The notes beneath the pieces are model-generated. The model was not told the DNA's origin, ran no database searches, and was given only the letters and a program-made list of their open reading frames with translations. The position numbers and the translations under genes were made by a program. Positions 43,782 to 54,100 of a stretch of DNA of 64,000 bases are shown piece by piece. Position 1 is the stretch's first letter. Every line of letters starts with the position of its first letter. The DNA is from Pirellulaceae bacterium (lineage in GTDB: Bacteria; Planctomycetota; Planctomycetia; Pirellulales; Pirellulaceae): the NCBI GenBank assembly GCA_024102795.1, contig JAGFJK010000188.1, positions 1 through 64,000 on the forward strand, given 5' to 3'.

Positions 43782-44662
43782 TCTCCGCGCCGCTTGATCA
43801 TCGTGATCTCGTTACCCTGTTGATTGAAGAGGACGCGGTCCATAAACGTCTGAATCAGGAACAGGCCGCGACCGCTGGCCTTGGCCAGGTTCTCCGGGTC
43901 TGTCGGATCGGGAATCATCTGATAGTTGAACCCTGGCCCCTCGTCGCGAATCTGGATCGTGGCCTCGGCCCGAGTGAAATGGGCGCCGACATGCACCGAT
44001 CGCTGGCAATACGGCTCCTTCCGCGCCCGCTCCTCCAGCAGACGATGATAACTGCCATCCCCCCGCTCACGCAAATCGCTGGTCAGCTCCAGGTTCCCGT
44101 GCTCGCGGGCGTTCACCAGCGCTTCGTGCAGGGCGGTGCCGAGCCGCACCGTGTCCGACTCGTCACACAACCCGAAGTTCACCAGGCCCGCCAGCAGGTG
44201 CCCGATCACGCCCTCGTGATTGTGCACCTCGCAGCCCAGGCGGAACCGGGAACTCGACTCGACCAGCAGCGTCAGGGCCTCCGACTCCGCTTGCTTGGCC
44301 TGCGCCACGGCCAGGATGTCGCGGACCGTATCCGCGAGTTGGCCCGGCAGATACTGCTTGGGAATGTAGCTCGAGGCACCCGCCCGCAAAGCCTCGAAAG
44401 CGATGTCCTCGCTGCCGTGAGCCGTCATCAGCAGGATCGGCAAGGCGGGCTGCCGACCACGCAAGGCCCGCACCAGCTCCAACCCGCCCATTCCCGGCAT
44501 CTGCAGGTCGGTCAGCACCAGATCCGGCAGATTCCGCTCCATCATTTCCAGAGCTTGCGCGCCGTCGGTGGCAAAGACGACTTCGACGGCACACTCCGCC
44601 AGGAACGTGGCGGCCAGAAGTTGGTCCGAACGGGAATCGTCGACCACCAGCACCAGGGACAT
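43778..44662 (-). CDS. response regulator fused to an RsbW/anti-sigma-type HATPase domain
   Basis: A 294-residue cytoplasmic protein. Residues 1-120 are a receiver with the acidic pair VVDDS, phospho-acceptor Asp52 in LVLTDLQMPG, MTAHGS switch Thr and the K in YIPKQY. Residues about 140-294 form a HATPase_c_2 domain: N-box EALVNAREHG, DEGPGFN and SGRGLFLIQTFMD. In other bacteria such domains act as serine kinases or anti-sigma factors that bind anti-anti-sigma proteins, so phosphorylation may switch a partner. It is coupled to the hybrid kinase, which is its likely phosphodonor, and begins 54 bases after the ABC permease stop. Confidence 0.9.
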   Translation of the reverse strand: MSLVLVVDDSRSDQLLAATFLAECAVEVVFATDGAQALEMMERNLPDLVLTDLQMPGMGGLELVRALRGRQPALPILLMTAHGSEDIAFEALRAGASSYIPKQYLPGQLADTVRDILAVAQAKQAESEALTLLVESSSRFRLGCEVHNHEGVIGHLLAGLVNFGLCDESDTVRLGTALHEALVNAREHGNLELTSDLRERGDGSYHRLLEERARKEPYCQRSVHVGAHFTRAEATIQIRDEGPGFNYQMIPDPTDPENLAKASGRGLFLIQTFMDRVLFNQQGNEITMIKRRGE

Positions 44663-44716
44663 CTGGGAACAACTCCTGTGAGCGTGTCCAGCGACGTCGT
44701 ACCGCTACGCTTCATT

Positions 44717-46378
44717 CTACAGCGTCGATCCGTCCAAGGAACCCTTGGCCTCCGCCCAGGTCGCCGCGGCATCGTGCTTGCGCCGAGCGGCTCGCCGCTC
44801 CTGCTCGTCCTCCCGCACCCGCTCGGGCGTCTCCTGCCGCACCTGCTCCACCTCTCGCGCCGCCAGGATCAGGTTCAGCAGCAAGATTCCGCCGGCCGCC
44901 ACTAACACCACGACCGGGACCAGCGGCTCCTGCAGCAGATTGTCATCCAGGCACTCGTACAGCACGCGCACCCAGTTCGTGGACTGCCACACCGTGTAGG
45001 TCGAATCCCGGAATTCATTGAACGCCAGGTCCAGGAAAAAGGGAGCACCGGCGCCGGCCAGCAGCAGGATGATCAGCAGCAGAAGCGACAGCGCGATGCC
45101 CGCATGCTGCACTCGGCGGATCAGCAACAGCAGCAGGCGGACCACTCCCAGGTAGGCCACCAGGTACGCTGTCGCCATCACGCTGAACCACAGCAGTTCC
45201 TCGAAGTCCGCCGTGCCTTGCGCAAAGTCGGACACGCCGGCGGCCAGGGCCACGACCGCGCAGACGAACATGTTGCTGACCGCGAACACATACCCCGTGC
45301 CCGATCCCGGGTTGAACCAGGTCAGCAGCGTCCGGCCCAGGAAACTCTGCGGCAGTTCGCGCAGCGCCCGCGGCGACAACTGCCCGCTCTCGCCGATCAT
45401 CATGCTGCCGGTGACGCCCCAGTACACGGCGGCCCAGCCGCTGAGGACCATCAAGAACTCGGTCTCGTCGATCTGCCGCCAGCCATACAGCACCCAGCCG
45501 ATCAGCAGCACCTGCTGCGCCAGCATCAGCCACCGCAGCCGGGTCGAGCGATTGTCGCTGGCGAAACTCAACTGGCTGCCAGCCGCCTCCAGGAACAGCA
45601 GCAGGAAGCTGGCGTAAAAACTCACGCACGCCAGGTTCGCGATCCAGAAATACTGGTCGTCCAGCGGTGGCGTCTCGATGATGAAGAAAATGACGAACAT
45701 GCTCCACATGTAGGCTCCCGCGAACAGGATGCCCAGCAGGATCACCGACAGGAAGACCTGCCAGATCATGGTCCGCGTGGCGGTCGCCACCAGCAACCCC
45801 AGGGCCGACAGCATCAGCGAGGCCAGGAACGTGTAGACCAGAACCAGCAGGATGGTGACGATGTCGATCCCGCGCAGCAGGTAGGTGAAGGCGATGCACG
45901 GGGAAAGCGCCGAGTAGTAGACCAGCATCTGCATCAGCGAGCTGCCGAGCTTGCCCAGCACGATCTGCCGCGCGCTGAGCGTGGTGATCGACAGCAATTC
46001 GAACGTGCCGTCCTCGCGTTCCGCCGCCAGCGAACGGAAAGCCGAAAACGGGACCACGATCAACAGCGGGATGGCCAGCACGATGTAGTAGCCGATCAGC
46101 ATGAACCGGCCGCTGGGCGCGTAGGCCACGCCGGTCAGTCCCATTTCGAGGCACAGGAGCAGGATGCCGAGCACGGTCCAGCCCCAGCCGAAACACAACA
46201 GCAGCGAGAAGGTCACCACGAACTGGCGGCTCTTGAGCGCCTGCCGGGCTTCCTTGACCAGGATCGGATTCAACCGTTCGCTGGCTCGTTCCAGCGTCCG
46301 CTCCAGCCGCAGCCAGTACGAATCGGTCGGCGCGTCCGCCGGGGACTTGCCCGCCAGTGGCGCATCGAGGGCCGTCAT
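44717..46378 (-). CDS. ABC-2 type transporter permease
   Basis: A 553-residue membrane protein with about ten to eleven transmembrane helices, starting at ATG 46378, which overlaps the ATPase stop as ATGA. The opening cytoplasmic helix (LERASERLNPILVKEARQALKSRQFV) is the usual first element of ABC-2 permeases (NPILxKELR-type). The frame can be read far upstream to 47902, but only through shadow sequence of the ATPase and the next gene, so a fusion is rejected. The substrate is unknown; partner genes suggest a planctomycete-type exporter with an extracytoplasmic accessory protein. Confidence 0.88.
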   Translation of the reverse strand: MTALDAPLAGKSPADAPTDSYWLRLERTLERASERLNPILVKEARQALKSRQFVVTFSLLLCFGWGWTVLGILLLCLEMGLTGVAYAPSGRFMLIGYYIVLAIPLLIVVPFSAFRSLAAEREDGTFELLSITTLSARQIVLGKLGSSLMQMLVYYSALSPCIAFTYLLRGIDIVTILLVLVYTFLASLMLSALGLLVATATRTMIWQVFLSVILLGILFAGAYMWSMFVIFFIIETPPLDDQYFWIANLACVSFYASFLLLFLEAAGSQLSFASDNRSTRLRWLMLAQQVLLIGWVLYGWRQIDETEFLMVLSGWAAVYWGVTGSMMIGESGQLSPRALRELPQSFLGRTLLTWFNPGSGTGYVFAVSNMFVCAVVALAAGVSDFAQGTADFEELLWFSVMATAYLVAYLGVVRLLLLLIRRVQHAGIALSLLLLIILLLAGAGAPFFLDLAFNEFRDSTYTVWQSTNWVRVLYECLDDNLLQEPLVPVVVLVAAGGILLLNLILAAREVEQVRQETPERVREDEQERRAARRKHDAAATWAEAKGSLDGSTL

Positions 46379-47316
46379 TGCACCTTCCCTTCCGTCACCC
46401 GCAGGAACACGTCTTCCAGCGTCCGCGCCTTGCAGCCGAACTCGACCACCTGAAAATCGGCCTGCACCATCTCGCGCAGCAGACCCGCCTCGGTGGCCCG
46501 ATCGCCGGTGTGCGAGAAAAACGCCAGCTCGCCATCCACGGAGATGTTGGCCACGTCGTCCCGCGCCGACAACCACTCGGCCAGCGAACCGGCACCGCCC
46601 AGCACGCGGACCTTCACGTCGCTGTGCCGCTGATGCCCCCGCTCGATCTCCTCCACCGTGCCCGTGGCCAACAACTGCCCCTGCTCGATGATCGCCACGC
46701 GGTCGCAGATCTCGGCCAGCTCGGTCAGGATGTGCGAGCTGATCAGGATCGTCTTGCCTCCGGCCGCCAGCTCGCGAATCATCTCCCGCAGTTCGATGCG
46801 GGCCCGCGGGTCCAGCCCCGCGGCCGGTTCGTCGAGCACCAGCACGGCCGGATCGTGGATCATCGCCCGGCCCAGGCAGAGCCGCTGTTTCATCCCCTTG
46901 GACAGGCCGCGGATCGGCTTCTCCGCCAGGCCGTCCAGGTTCGTGAAGCTCATCACGTGCCGCAGCGCCCGGTGCCGGTCGCGGCCCGTCAGCCCATACG
47001 ATCGCGCGAAAAAGTCCAGGTATTCGGCACAGTTCACATTCGCGTAGGTGCCGAAATAGTCGGGCATGAAGCCCAGCCGACGGCGGACCCGGTCCGGATC
47101 GTTGACCACCGAGAAGCCGTCGACCAGCGCGTCGCCGTACGTCGGCAGGTCCAGCGTCGCCAGGATCCGCATGCTGGTCGTCTTGCCGGCGCCGTTCGGC
47201 CCAATGTAGCCGAACACCTCGCCCTGGCCGACGTCGAAGGAAATGTCCTGCACGGCGCGCGTCGAACCGAAGAACCGGTGCAACCTGCGCAGTTCGATCA
47301 TCGGATGGTTGCTCAT
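46375..47316 (-). CDS. ABC transporter ATP-binding protein
   Basis: A 313-residue ABC-2-type ATPase that drives the neighbouring permease. Visible motifs are Walker A GPNGAGKTTS, the signature LSKGMKQRL, Walker B VLVLDEPAAGLDP and the H-loop SSHIL. The C-terminal region is longer than the minimal ATPase and contains an LLREMVQADFQVVEFGCKARTLEDVFLRVT end, which is typical of the family's regulatory tail. The start at 47316 lies nine bases from the previous stop. Confidence 0.93.
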   Translation of the reverse strand: MSNHPMIELRRLHRFFGSTRAVQDISFDVGQGEVFGYIGPNGAGKTTSMRILATLDLPTYGDALVDGFSVVNDPDRVRRRLGFMPDYFGTYANVNCAEYLDFFARSYGLTGRDRHRALRHVMSFTNLDGLAEKPIRGLSKGMKQRLCLGRAMIHDPAVLVLDEPAAGLDPRARIELREMIRELAAGGKTILISSHILTELAEICDRVAIIEQGQLLATGTVEEIERGHQRHSDVKVRVLGGAGSLAEWLSARDDVANISVDGELAFFSHTGDRATEAGLLREMVQADFQVVEFGCKARTLEDVFLRVTEGKVQ

Positions 47317-47325
47317 GTCCCGGCC

Positions 47326-49644
47326 CTACCAGTTCCCCACGATGACCTGGAAACTGGCAACTTGCCGGGCTCGCGGCACCCCCAGCGGCACTTGCGGGTC
47401 GCTGGCCACCAGCGCCAGATAGCTGCGAGGCGGCAAGCGGTCCGGCGACTCCAGGAATCCCCGCAAATGCCGCTCCAGCGCGCTGTCCGCAAAGCTCGGC
47501 TCGGGTTCGCCCGCATCGGTATCCGACGAGGGGCGGTAACCAAACATGCCGGTCAGCATCACGTCGTCGAACTCGCGAGCCCCCAGGTTGCCCGGCGAAG
47601 CGGGTTTCTGCTGCTCGTACAACGGCCACAACAGCTCCCGCAGTTCCGCGGCCGTAGCGGCCCGCAACTTCGCGCTGCTGCCCAGGGAAAGGTCCTCGGC
47701 GTGGTACAGGTCGCCCCGCGAATCGCGCAGCATCAGATGCAGGATCCTGGGCGCCAACAGATTCTCGACCGTGGGCGGTCCGGCCGACTGCGGTTCCCGC
47801 ACCACCAGCTCGGCGTCGCTGGGCCCGGCGTGGCCCACGGTAAACTGCGTCGTGGTCCGCGATTGCAGGTAACCGTGCTCCAGCCGCTGGGCGCCGTCCC
47901 ACCGCAGACGGTGATCGGCGTTGGCGTTGTTCCCCCTGCGGATCGGATTACCCTCGACGGGAAACACGACCGCGTCCAGGGGAAACTCCAAGCCGCGCGA
48001 GGGAGCAATCGAGGCATAATAGGTCTGCCGCGACCACGAGACCACTTCGCCCCGCGGCTGGTCCAGCAGGGCGATGCTGCGCACGCGGACCTTGGTCACG
48101 AAGCCGTCCGTCAACATCGCGTAGCCGAACAAGGCCAAGGTCACGGCCGCGGCTCCCAGCGGCACGGTCACCAGCAGCAGGTACGGCCGCCGCAGCCGCT
48201 TCAAGACAAAGTAGTTCACCGGGCCGATCGCCACCGCGAACAGCGAGATCAGGACGATAAAACTGACGACCGGGGCCCGACCCACGCCCGGAATCAGCCA
48301 CTGCCAGTACTCCGGGTTTCGCCGATGCTGCGAGACCCCGTGCCGCTCGTGCCACTTGTAGCGCGGCCCGCCCAGCGAGTTCATCAGCCAGCACCACTTT
48401 TGCGCGCTGCCGGGAAAAGGATCTTCAGCCGCCACGGCCACCAGCGTGCCAAAACCGGCCGGCCGCCAGACAAACGGCGCCTCCGGAGGCGGCTTATCCG
48501 CCAGCTCGTACAGTTCGTCCGTGGACAACTCCACGTGCTTGCTCACGTGGTGCGACGTCCGCCGATTGTTCACGTACGAAGCGCTGCTCTGGCCCAATTC
48601 GCGGATTACCTGGTCGCCAAACCGTTTGGGATCCGGCCGCGTCCATCCCGCGGGTGGCGGCTCGCCGCCGGCTGTCAACGCAGGCAAACCGAGCAACTGC
48701 TCCAGTGCACCCAGTCGCTCGAACCGCTCGCCCGTCCCATACACAATCAACGTGGGACCCGTGGTCATCCAGGTCCGCAGGGCGTCCAGGGCCTCCGGAC
48801 GTCGAGCGGCCAGCAGCTCCAAGTCCGCCAGCGACACCACCGCCAGGTCGAGGCACGACAGCTCGATCCACCGCGGCGGCAGGCTCTCCAGGTTCGTCAG
48901 GTCCACCTTGGGCAGTTCGTCCAGCAGCCGGAGCAGCGTCTGGTCGTCCAAGCGCTGCGGCGACGTGTTAAACACGGTCGCGTACTCTTCGCCCGGCACC
49001 GAGGCGGCCAGACCGCGAAAATCGGGCAGTTCGAACCGCTTGCTGTACGCGGTTTGCCCGGCGGCGCGGTCCGTCGCCGCCAGCCGTTCGCGCTCGTCCC
49101 GCGACGGCGCGTGCTGGTCAATGAACAACAGGCTGGGCGTCGCCTCGCTCCAGCCATAGTAGCGCGTGTTGTTCACCACGTTCGTCAGAATCGACAGGTC
49201 TTCCAGCCTGCGGCCATTCTCGAAGACGTCGATCTGCATCGAGCCCCAGCGGGAGATTTGCGGCAACAGAATCACCGTCTCCGCTCGCGCGTTGCCTTGA
49301 GCCAGTTCAATCCATTGCGACACCTTGGGCGACGGGGCTCCCCAGCCCCAGGAGGCGGGCCGCAACTCCACCCGCAGCGTGCGGTCGGCCGCCGCGGCCA
49401 CCGGCGGCCATGTCGTGAGTTGGACCACGACTGGTTTATAGCCGTTGGCGGCCACGCCTCGCGTATCGATCTTGAGCTTCAAGCCGTGCTTGATCTTGAC
49501 GCCTTGCGCTGGCAACTGCACGACCGCCCCTTCGGCGGCCGGCAGGCGGTCCGCCCGACCCAGGCCAACGGCCGCGGCGGCGAGCAGAGCGAGGGCAAGC
49601 TGAAGCCAGACATTCACGTTGAAGAACTCCGCACAGGCGATCAT
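47326..49644 (-). CDS. large membrane-anchored protein of an ABC operon
   Basis: A 772-residue exported protein with no strong family match by eye. It has an N-terminal hydrophobic segment (LQLALALLAAAAVGL), a long extracytoplasmic region, and two to three C-terminal transmembrane helices near residues 455-510 (SFIVLISLFAVAIGPVNYFVL, LLLVTVPLGAAAVTLALFGYAML). A central region (VDLTNLESLPPRWIELSCLDLAVVSLADLELLAARRPEALDAL) resembles a glutamine amidotransferase-like or GldG-type alpha/beta fold found in companions of ABC transporters, but no catalytic Cys is obvious. It precedes the ATPase by nine bases, so it is probably a component of the same transporter. Confidence 0.8.
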   Translation of the reverse strand: MIACAEFFNVNVWLQLALALLAAAAVGLGRADRLPAAEGAVVQLPAQGVKIKHGLKLKIDTRGVAANGYKPVVVQLTTWPPVAAAADRTLRVELRPASWGWGAPSPKVSQWIELAQGNARAETVILLPQISRWGSMQIDVFENGRRLEDLSILTNVVNNTRYYGWSEATPSLLFIDQHAPSRDERERLAATDRAAGQTAYSKRFELPDFRGLAASVPGEEYATVFNTSPQRLDDQTLLRLLDELPKVDLTNLESLPPRWIELSCLDLAVVSLADLELLAARRPEALDALRTWMTTGPTLIVYGTGERFERLGALEQLLGLPALTAGGEPPPAGWTRPDPKRFGDQVIRELGQSSASYVNNRRTSHHVSKHVELSTDELYELADKPPPEAPFVWRPAGFGTLVAVAAEDPFPGSAQKWCWLMNSLGGPRYKWHERHGVSQHRRNPEYWQWLIPGVGRAPVVSFIVLISLFAVAIGPVNYFVLKRLRRPYLLLVTVPLGAAAVTLALFGYAMLTDGFVTKVRVRSIALLDQPRGEVVSWSRQTYYASIAPSRGLEFPLDAVVFPVEGNPIRRGNNANADHRLRWDGAQRLEHGYLQSRTTTQFTVGHAGPSDAELVVREPQSAGPPTVENLLAPRILHLMLRDSRGDLYHAEDLSLGSSAKLRAATAAELRELLWPLYEQQKPASPGNLGAREFDDVMLTGMFGYRPSSDTDAGEPEPSFADSALERHLRGFLESPDRLPPRSYLALVASDPQVPLGVPRARQVASFQVIVGNW

Positions 49645-49653
49645 CCCACCCGC

Positions 49654-49941
49654 TCAATCCGCGCCGCCCGGCGGCAGCACCTGAGGCGGCGGTCGATCCG
49701 TGGCGAACGGCGAGGCAGGCGGCTTCTTGCGCCCGGCGATCCCCGGCAGAGTCGCCACGAACAAAGCAGCCAGAAACAGCAGCGCATAGACAAACGCGGC
49801 CAGGACCAGGCTGCCCAGCGCGGCCGAAACAGCCTGCGCAGCCGCGTTGCCCCGGGCCGCGAACGTCACGACCACGAAATAAAGGCACAGCCCGGTGACG
49901 ATCGCCAGCAACGACCTGAGCGAAAGACGAGGAATCCACAT
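49654..49941 (-). CDS. small two-helix membrane protein (RLSLRSLLA type)
   Basis: A 95-residue protein. It begins MWIPRLSLRSLLAIVTGLCLYFVVVTF, a start seen in many planctomycete small membrane proteins, and has a second helix at about 41-66 and a Pro-rich cytoplasmic tail. It sits nine bases before the large membrane protein in the same direction and about 30 bases after dusB. It might be an accessory subunit of the transporter, but this rests on position only. Confidence 0.65.
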   Translation of the reverse strand: MWIPRLSLRSLLAIVTGLCLYFVVVTFAARGNAAAQAVSAALGSLVLAAFVYALLFLAALFVATLPGIAGRKKPPASPFATDRPPPQVLPPGGAD

Positions 49942-49971
49942 AAGCGGATTGTCGCACGTCAGGGCCGCAAT

Positions 49972-51066
49972 TCAAGTCGGCATGTGCCCCGCCCGTTCCA
50001 CACCGGGTTCCCCACCCGACTCGTCGCCGGGAAAATACCGCTCGACGGCCGCGCGAAACTCGTCCGGCGTATTGACGTGCGCCACGCTGGCGCGGAACTG
50101 CCGGGCACCATACTGGCCCTGCGCGTAACAGCAGGCGAACTTGCGCATCAACAGCGTGCCCTTCGGCGCTCCGAACCGCCGCACGACCAGTTCAAAATGC
50201 CGCAGCATGCACTCCCGCTGCTCGGCCAGCGTCGGGTCCGCCGGCACCGGCTGGCCGCGCAGCGCCGCCGCCGCCTGCCGGAACAGCCAGGGCCGGCCCA
50301 GCGACGCGCGGGCGATCATCACGCCGTCGACCGGATAACGCTGGAACGCCGCGACCACTTTCGCGGCCGAGTCCAGGTCGCCGTTGCCAATCAGCGGCAT
50401 CCGCCGCAAGTGCGGCTTGATCTCGGCGATCCGATCCCAGTCGGCGGACCCCTTGAAGAAATCCTCGGCGGTCCGCCCATGCACGGTCAGCGCGGCCGCT
50501 CCGGCCGCTTCCACCACGCGAGCCACCTCGATGGCGTTGATCTGATCGCGCGTGCAGCCCAGGCGGATCTTGGCGGTGACCGGAGTCGGCGCGCAGGCCC
50601 GCACCACCCGTTCCACGATCTGGCCCACGCGCCGCGGATCCCGCAGCAGGTACGAACCGCTGTGCGCCCGCTCGGTCACCTGCTTCACGGGGCAACCAAA
50701 ATTGATGTCCACCACGCTCACGCCATATTCGCCGACCAGCCGCGCGCCGACGCGGGCCAGCACCTGCGGATCGTTGTCCCAGATCTGCACCGCCAACGGC
50801 CGCGGTTCGTCGCCGATCCCCCACAACCGCTCCGGATGCTCGGCCGCCCGCCGGTCCAGCCAATCGAAGCTGCGGGCGCTGATCATCTCGGTGGCCTGCA
50901 AGCCGACGCCGCCGTAATCGCGCACGATCTGGCGAAACGCATAGTTGGTATAACCGGCCATCGGCGCCTGCAGGATCGGCGGATCGACCCGCAGCGTACC
51001 GATTACCAGCGGCCCTCGAGCTGGCGGCGACCGCGGCGGCAGACTGGTTGGCAACGTGGCATTCAT
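49972..51066 (-). CDS. dusB: tRNA-dihydrouridine synthase
   Basis: Flavoprotein that reduces uridine to dihydrouridine in the tRNA D-loop using NADPH. A TIM barrel of about 364 residues begins with QAPMAGYTNYAFRQI. The catalytic Cys125 is in FGCPVK, followed by the RAHSGSYLLRDP loop; GNGDLDSAAKVV and MIARASLGRPWLF complete the FMN-binding pattern. The start is the ATG at 51066 or 51075; neither has a good Shine-Dalgarno, and the longer frame to 51282 overlaps the divergent gene. DusB assignment over other Dus types is by overall style. Confidence 0.9.
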   Translation of the reverse strand: MNATLPTSLPPRSPPARGPLVIGTLRVDPPILQAPMAGYTNYAFRQIVRDYGGVGLQATEMISARSFDWLDRRAAEHPERLWGIGDEPRPLAVQIWDNDPQVLARVGARLVGEYGVSVVDINFGCPVKQVTERAHSGSYLLRDPRRVGQIVERVVRACAPTPVTAKIRLGCTRDQINAIEVARVVEAAGAAALTVHGRTAEDFFKGSADWDRIAEIKPHLRRMPLIGNGDLDSAAKVVAAFQRYPVDGVMIARASLGRPWLFRQAAAALRGQPVPADPTLAEQRECMLRHFELVVRRFGAPKGTLLMRKFACCYAQGQYGARQFRASVAHVNTPDEFRAAVERYFPGDESGGEPGVERAGHMPT

Positions 51067-51140
51067 GCCTTGCATCGTGGCCCAGCCGGCCCCTGGCGCC
51101 AAGTGCGCCCGGCCACGGGGATGGGCATGATTTTCTTTCC

Positions 51141-54100
51141 ATGCCGCCGGAGAACAAGCATAATGTGGGCAGCAGGTTCCAGGTTCCCTTGTCCCAGCAG
51201 CTTCGTTCGATGGCCCTGCCGCCAAGCCACCAGTCCACGCCGACCGCGACATCCGGGCGTCGCTCGGTCCACCTCTCGGCAATCATCGTGCGCCGGTACA
51301 TCCTCGTGGCCGCGGCAATCGGCCTGTTCAGCGGCTCGTCAATCTACTTCTTCACCCACCCCGCCTATCCGGACCCGTACGCGTCGCCCACACTGTTGAG
51401 CTGGGATTGGTTCGCCAGCCCGATTGAGTTCAATGCGCCGGCCAGGTTAACCCTGCTGAATCAGAACCTGGACGCCGTTGCCGTAACGCCAAATGCCGAT
51501 GGCGTGTGGATCGGCGGCGGCGACGCCACGCTGCTGCACAGCACCACCGACGGCTGGCCCTGGCGGGAACAGGAACTGTTGTCGGAACTACAATGGGCCG
51601 AGCTGGAAGACGCCGTGGTGACCCGCGCTGGCGGGCGCCGCGCCGACGAAGACGCCAAGAGAGCCGCGGCCGAGTCTCGGCGCGGCGACCCGGCCCTCGT
51701 CGCGTTCCAGGCCGCCGCCGGCGGAGACGCTGGAAACGGCAACCAGATGGCGGAGGCCAAGTTCTGGCGCTCGGTCGTGAAAGTCGAATTCCCGCTGGAC
51801 TCTCGGCGAGGCTGGGCGGTTGTCCAGGCGCTGCCACTGCAACCAACCAGCGCGGCGCCGCCCCTGCCACCAACCGGCCTGCCGCCGCCGTCGTTCCCGG
51901 CGTATACAGCCGTCCTGCACACGGAGGACGGGGGTGCCACCTGGCAGGTGCGGGCGGTCCGGGACGGGCGGCTGGTGCGCGATATCCAGTTCCTGGACGA
52001 ACAGCGCGGTTGGATGATCGAAGAAGACTGGTCGAAACCCAACAGCGTCGTCCAGACGACCCGCGATGGCGGTCGAACGTGGCTGCCTGAAACCGTTTTG
52101 CAGGATGTATTCCAGGTTCAGTTCGTCGACGCCGACCATGGCTGGCTGCTGCAACAGATACCTGCGGCGGAGGTACCCGCTCGGCCGGCCGCGCCCAGCG
52201 AGCCCAAGGGCAGTCGGGTGCCGCGGGCCCGTGCGACGATGGCCAGCTACATTCCGTCCGTCGAGCAGTCTCGTATTGTCGCCGAGCCGGTCGCGTCGGT
52301 CTTGCTGGCGACCTCCGACGGAGGCCGGAACTGGGAACGGATCCCGCTGCGCGAGCCGATGACCCGCGTACATTTCCTCGATGCACGGACGGGCTGGGCC
52401 ATCAGCGACATTTCGCTGGTGTTTCGCACCTCGGACGGCGGCCGGACCTGGACGCCGTCCGTGCTGGCGCTTGAGCCGGACTTCTACCAGACGGACATCC
52501 ACTTCGTCGATGCGAACCAGGGCTGGGTGCTCGCCAGCCGCTTTGTTCCGGAACCAACGCTCGCCCCCGATCTGCTGCAGGCCCCCCTGACAACCCCAGC
52601 GAACCGCGATGGCATTGTGTTCGCCACGTTGGACGGCGGGCAGACATGGCGCCAGCAGGCACGGGTCGGCGAGCCGTTGCTGGCCGTGCGGTTCCGCGAT
52701 CGGACGCACGGTTGGGCCGCCGGCTGGAACGGCACGATCCTGCACACCAGCGACGCGGGCCAGACCTGGGCTCGCCAAACCCGGTCGCCCGACGAACCCG
52801 CACCGCCCAGCGGAACCTACTGGTGGCTTCCCGGACCGGGCTACTACCTGGCGATCGCGATCTGCGGTTTGCTGTTGGTGCCTCTGTATGTCACGCCGCG
52901 CGAGGTGCTGGAAGCGCGGGAGCAGACCGAGGCCACGATCGCCGACCGCTTTGCATCCGACCGCCCGCTGCGAACGGGCGACCGCGATTATCTGGGTTTT
53001 CAAAGTCTGGCCTTGGCCTTGTCGCGATTCCTGAGGAACGAGAACACCGTGCCCCCAGTGACCATCGCCATCACGGGAGATTGGGGGACCGGCAAGAGCT
53101 CGCTGATGAATCTGGTCCAGGCCGACCTGGTCCGGCACTCGTTCCGCCCGGTGTGGTTCAATGCCTGGCATCATCAGAAGGAAGAGCAGTTGCTGGCGTC
53201 GCTGCTGGAGAACATCCGCTCGCAGGCTGTTCCCATGTGGACCGATCCGTGGACGCGCATCCGTTTTCATTTCCGCTTGCTGCTGCACAAGGGGGTGCGA
53301 TATCTCTGGCTGATTCCCGCCTTGGCGCTGATCGGCCTGCTGGTAGGACAGAGTACCTGGGTGCAGGAGGCGATCAAGGCAGTGACAAGTCCCGCCGCGG
53401 CGGCCGCGACGGGCGGGGAGACGTCCGCGGGCGGCGCCGTGCAGAATGTCGCCGCCAGTGGAACTGCGTCGGGGGCCAGCATTCCCCGCGCCTTGGCTTT
53501 CTTCAGCGGCTTGTTGGGCCTGGCGGCCGCCATGTGGCGCGGGATGACCGCCTTTGGCGTGAACCCGGCCAGCTTGATGGTCAGCGTCTCGGGCGCCGCC
53601 AAGATCGGCAACCTGGGCGAACAACTCAGCTTCCGGCATCGGTTCGCTCGGGAATTTCGCGACGTCACCTGGGCCTTGCAGCCGCGAACCATGGTGATCC
53701 TGATCGACGACTTGGACCGTTGCCAGCCCAAGAACGTGCTGGAAGTTCTGGAGGCGATCAACTTCCTGGTATCGTCCGGCGACTGCTATGTGCTGCTGGG
53801 GATGGCGCCCCAGCGTGTGGCTCGGTGTGTGGGCCTGGGGTTTGCCGACGTGGCCGAGGAGTTGCTGCCGGAGGACGACGAGCAGCACTGCTCGGATGAA
53901 GACCAGGCGACACGCTCCCGCCGGCGCCGCGAGCGATACGCTCGGCAGTACCTGGAGAAACTCGTAAACATCGAAGTCCCCGTGCCGCCGATGACCAGCG
54001 ACGCTTCGCGCAACATCATGGTCGCGGAGATGGAAGACAATGTTCCGGACGCGCCCGCCGGAGCGTCCACGCTGGCGAAGCTGGCGGCGGCGCGGCTGCG

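Noticed and set aside
39687-43823. 1,378-codon plus-strand frame opposite the hybrid kinase
   Set aside because: In register with the kinase codons on the opposite strand, with low-complexity His/Gln/Arg content; a shadow.
44717-47902. One 1,061-residue fusion of ATPase-region sequence and permease
   Set aside because: The upstream part is out of frame with the clear ATPase; the permease starts at 46378 with an ATGA overlap.
46357-51399. 1,680-codon plus-strand frame across the ABC and dusB genes
   Set aside because: Antisense to several well-supported genes and in register with their codons; a shadow.
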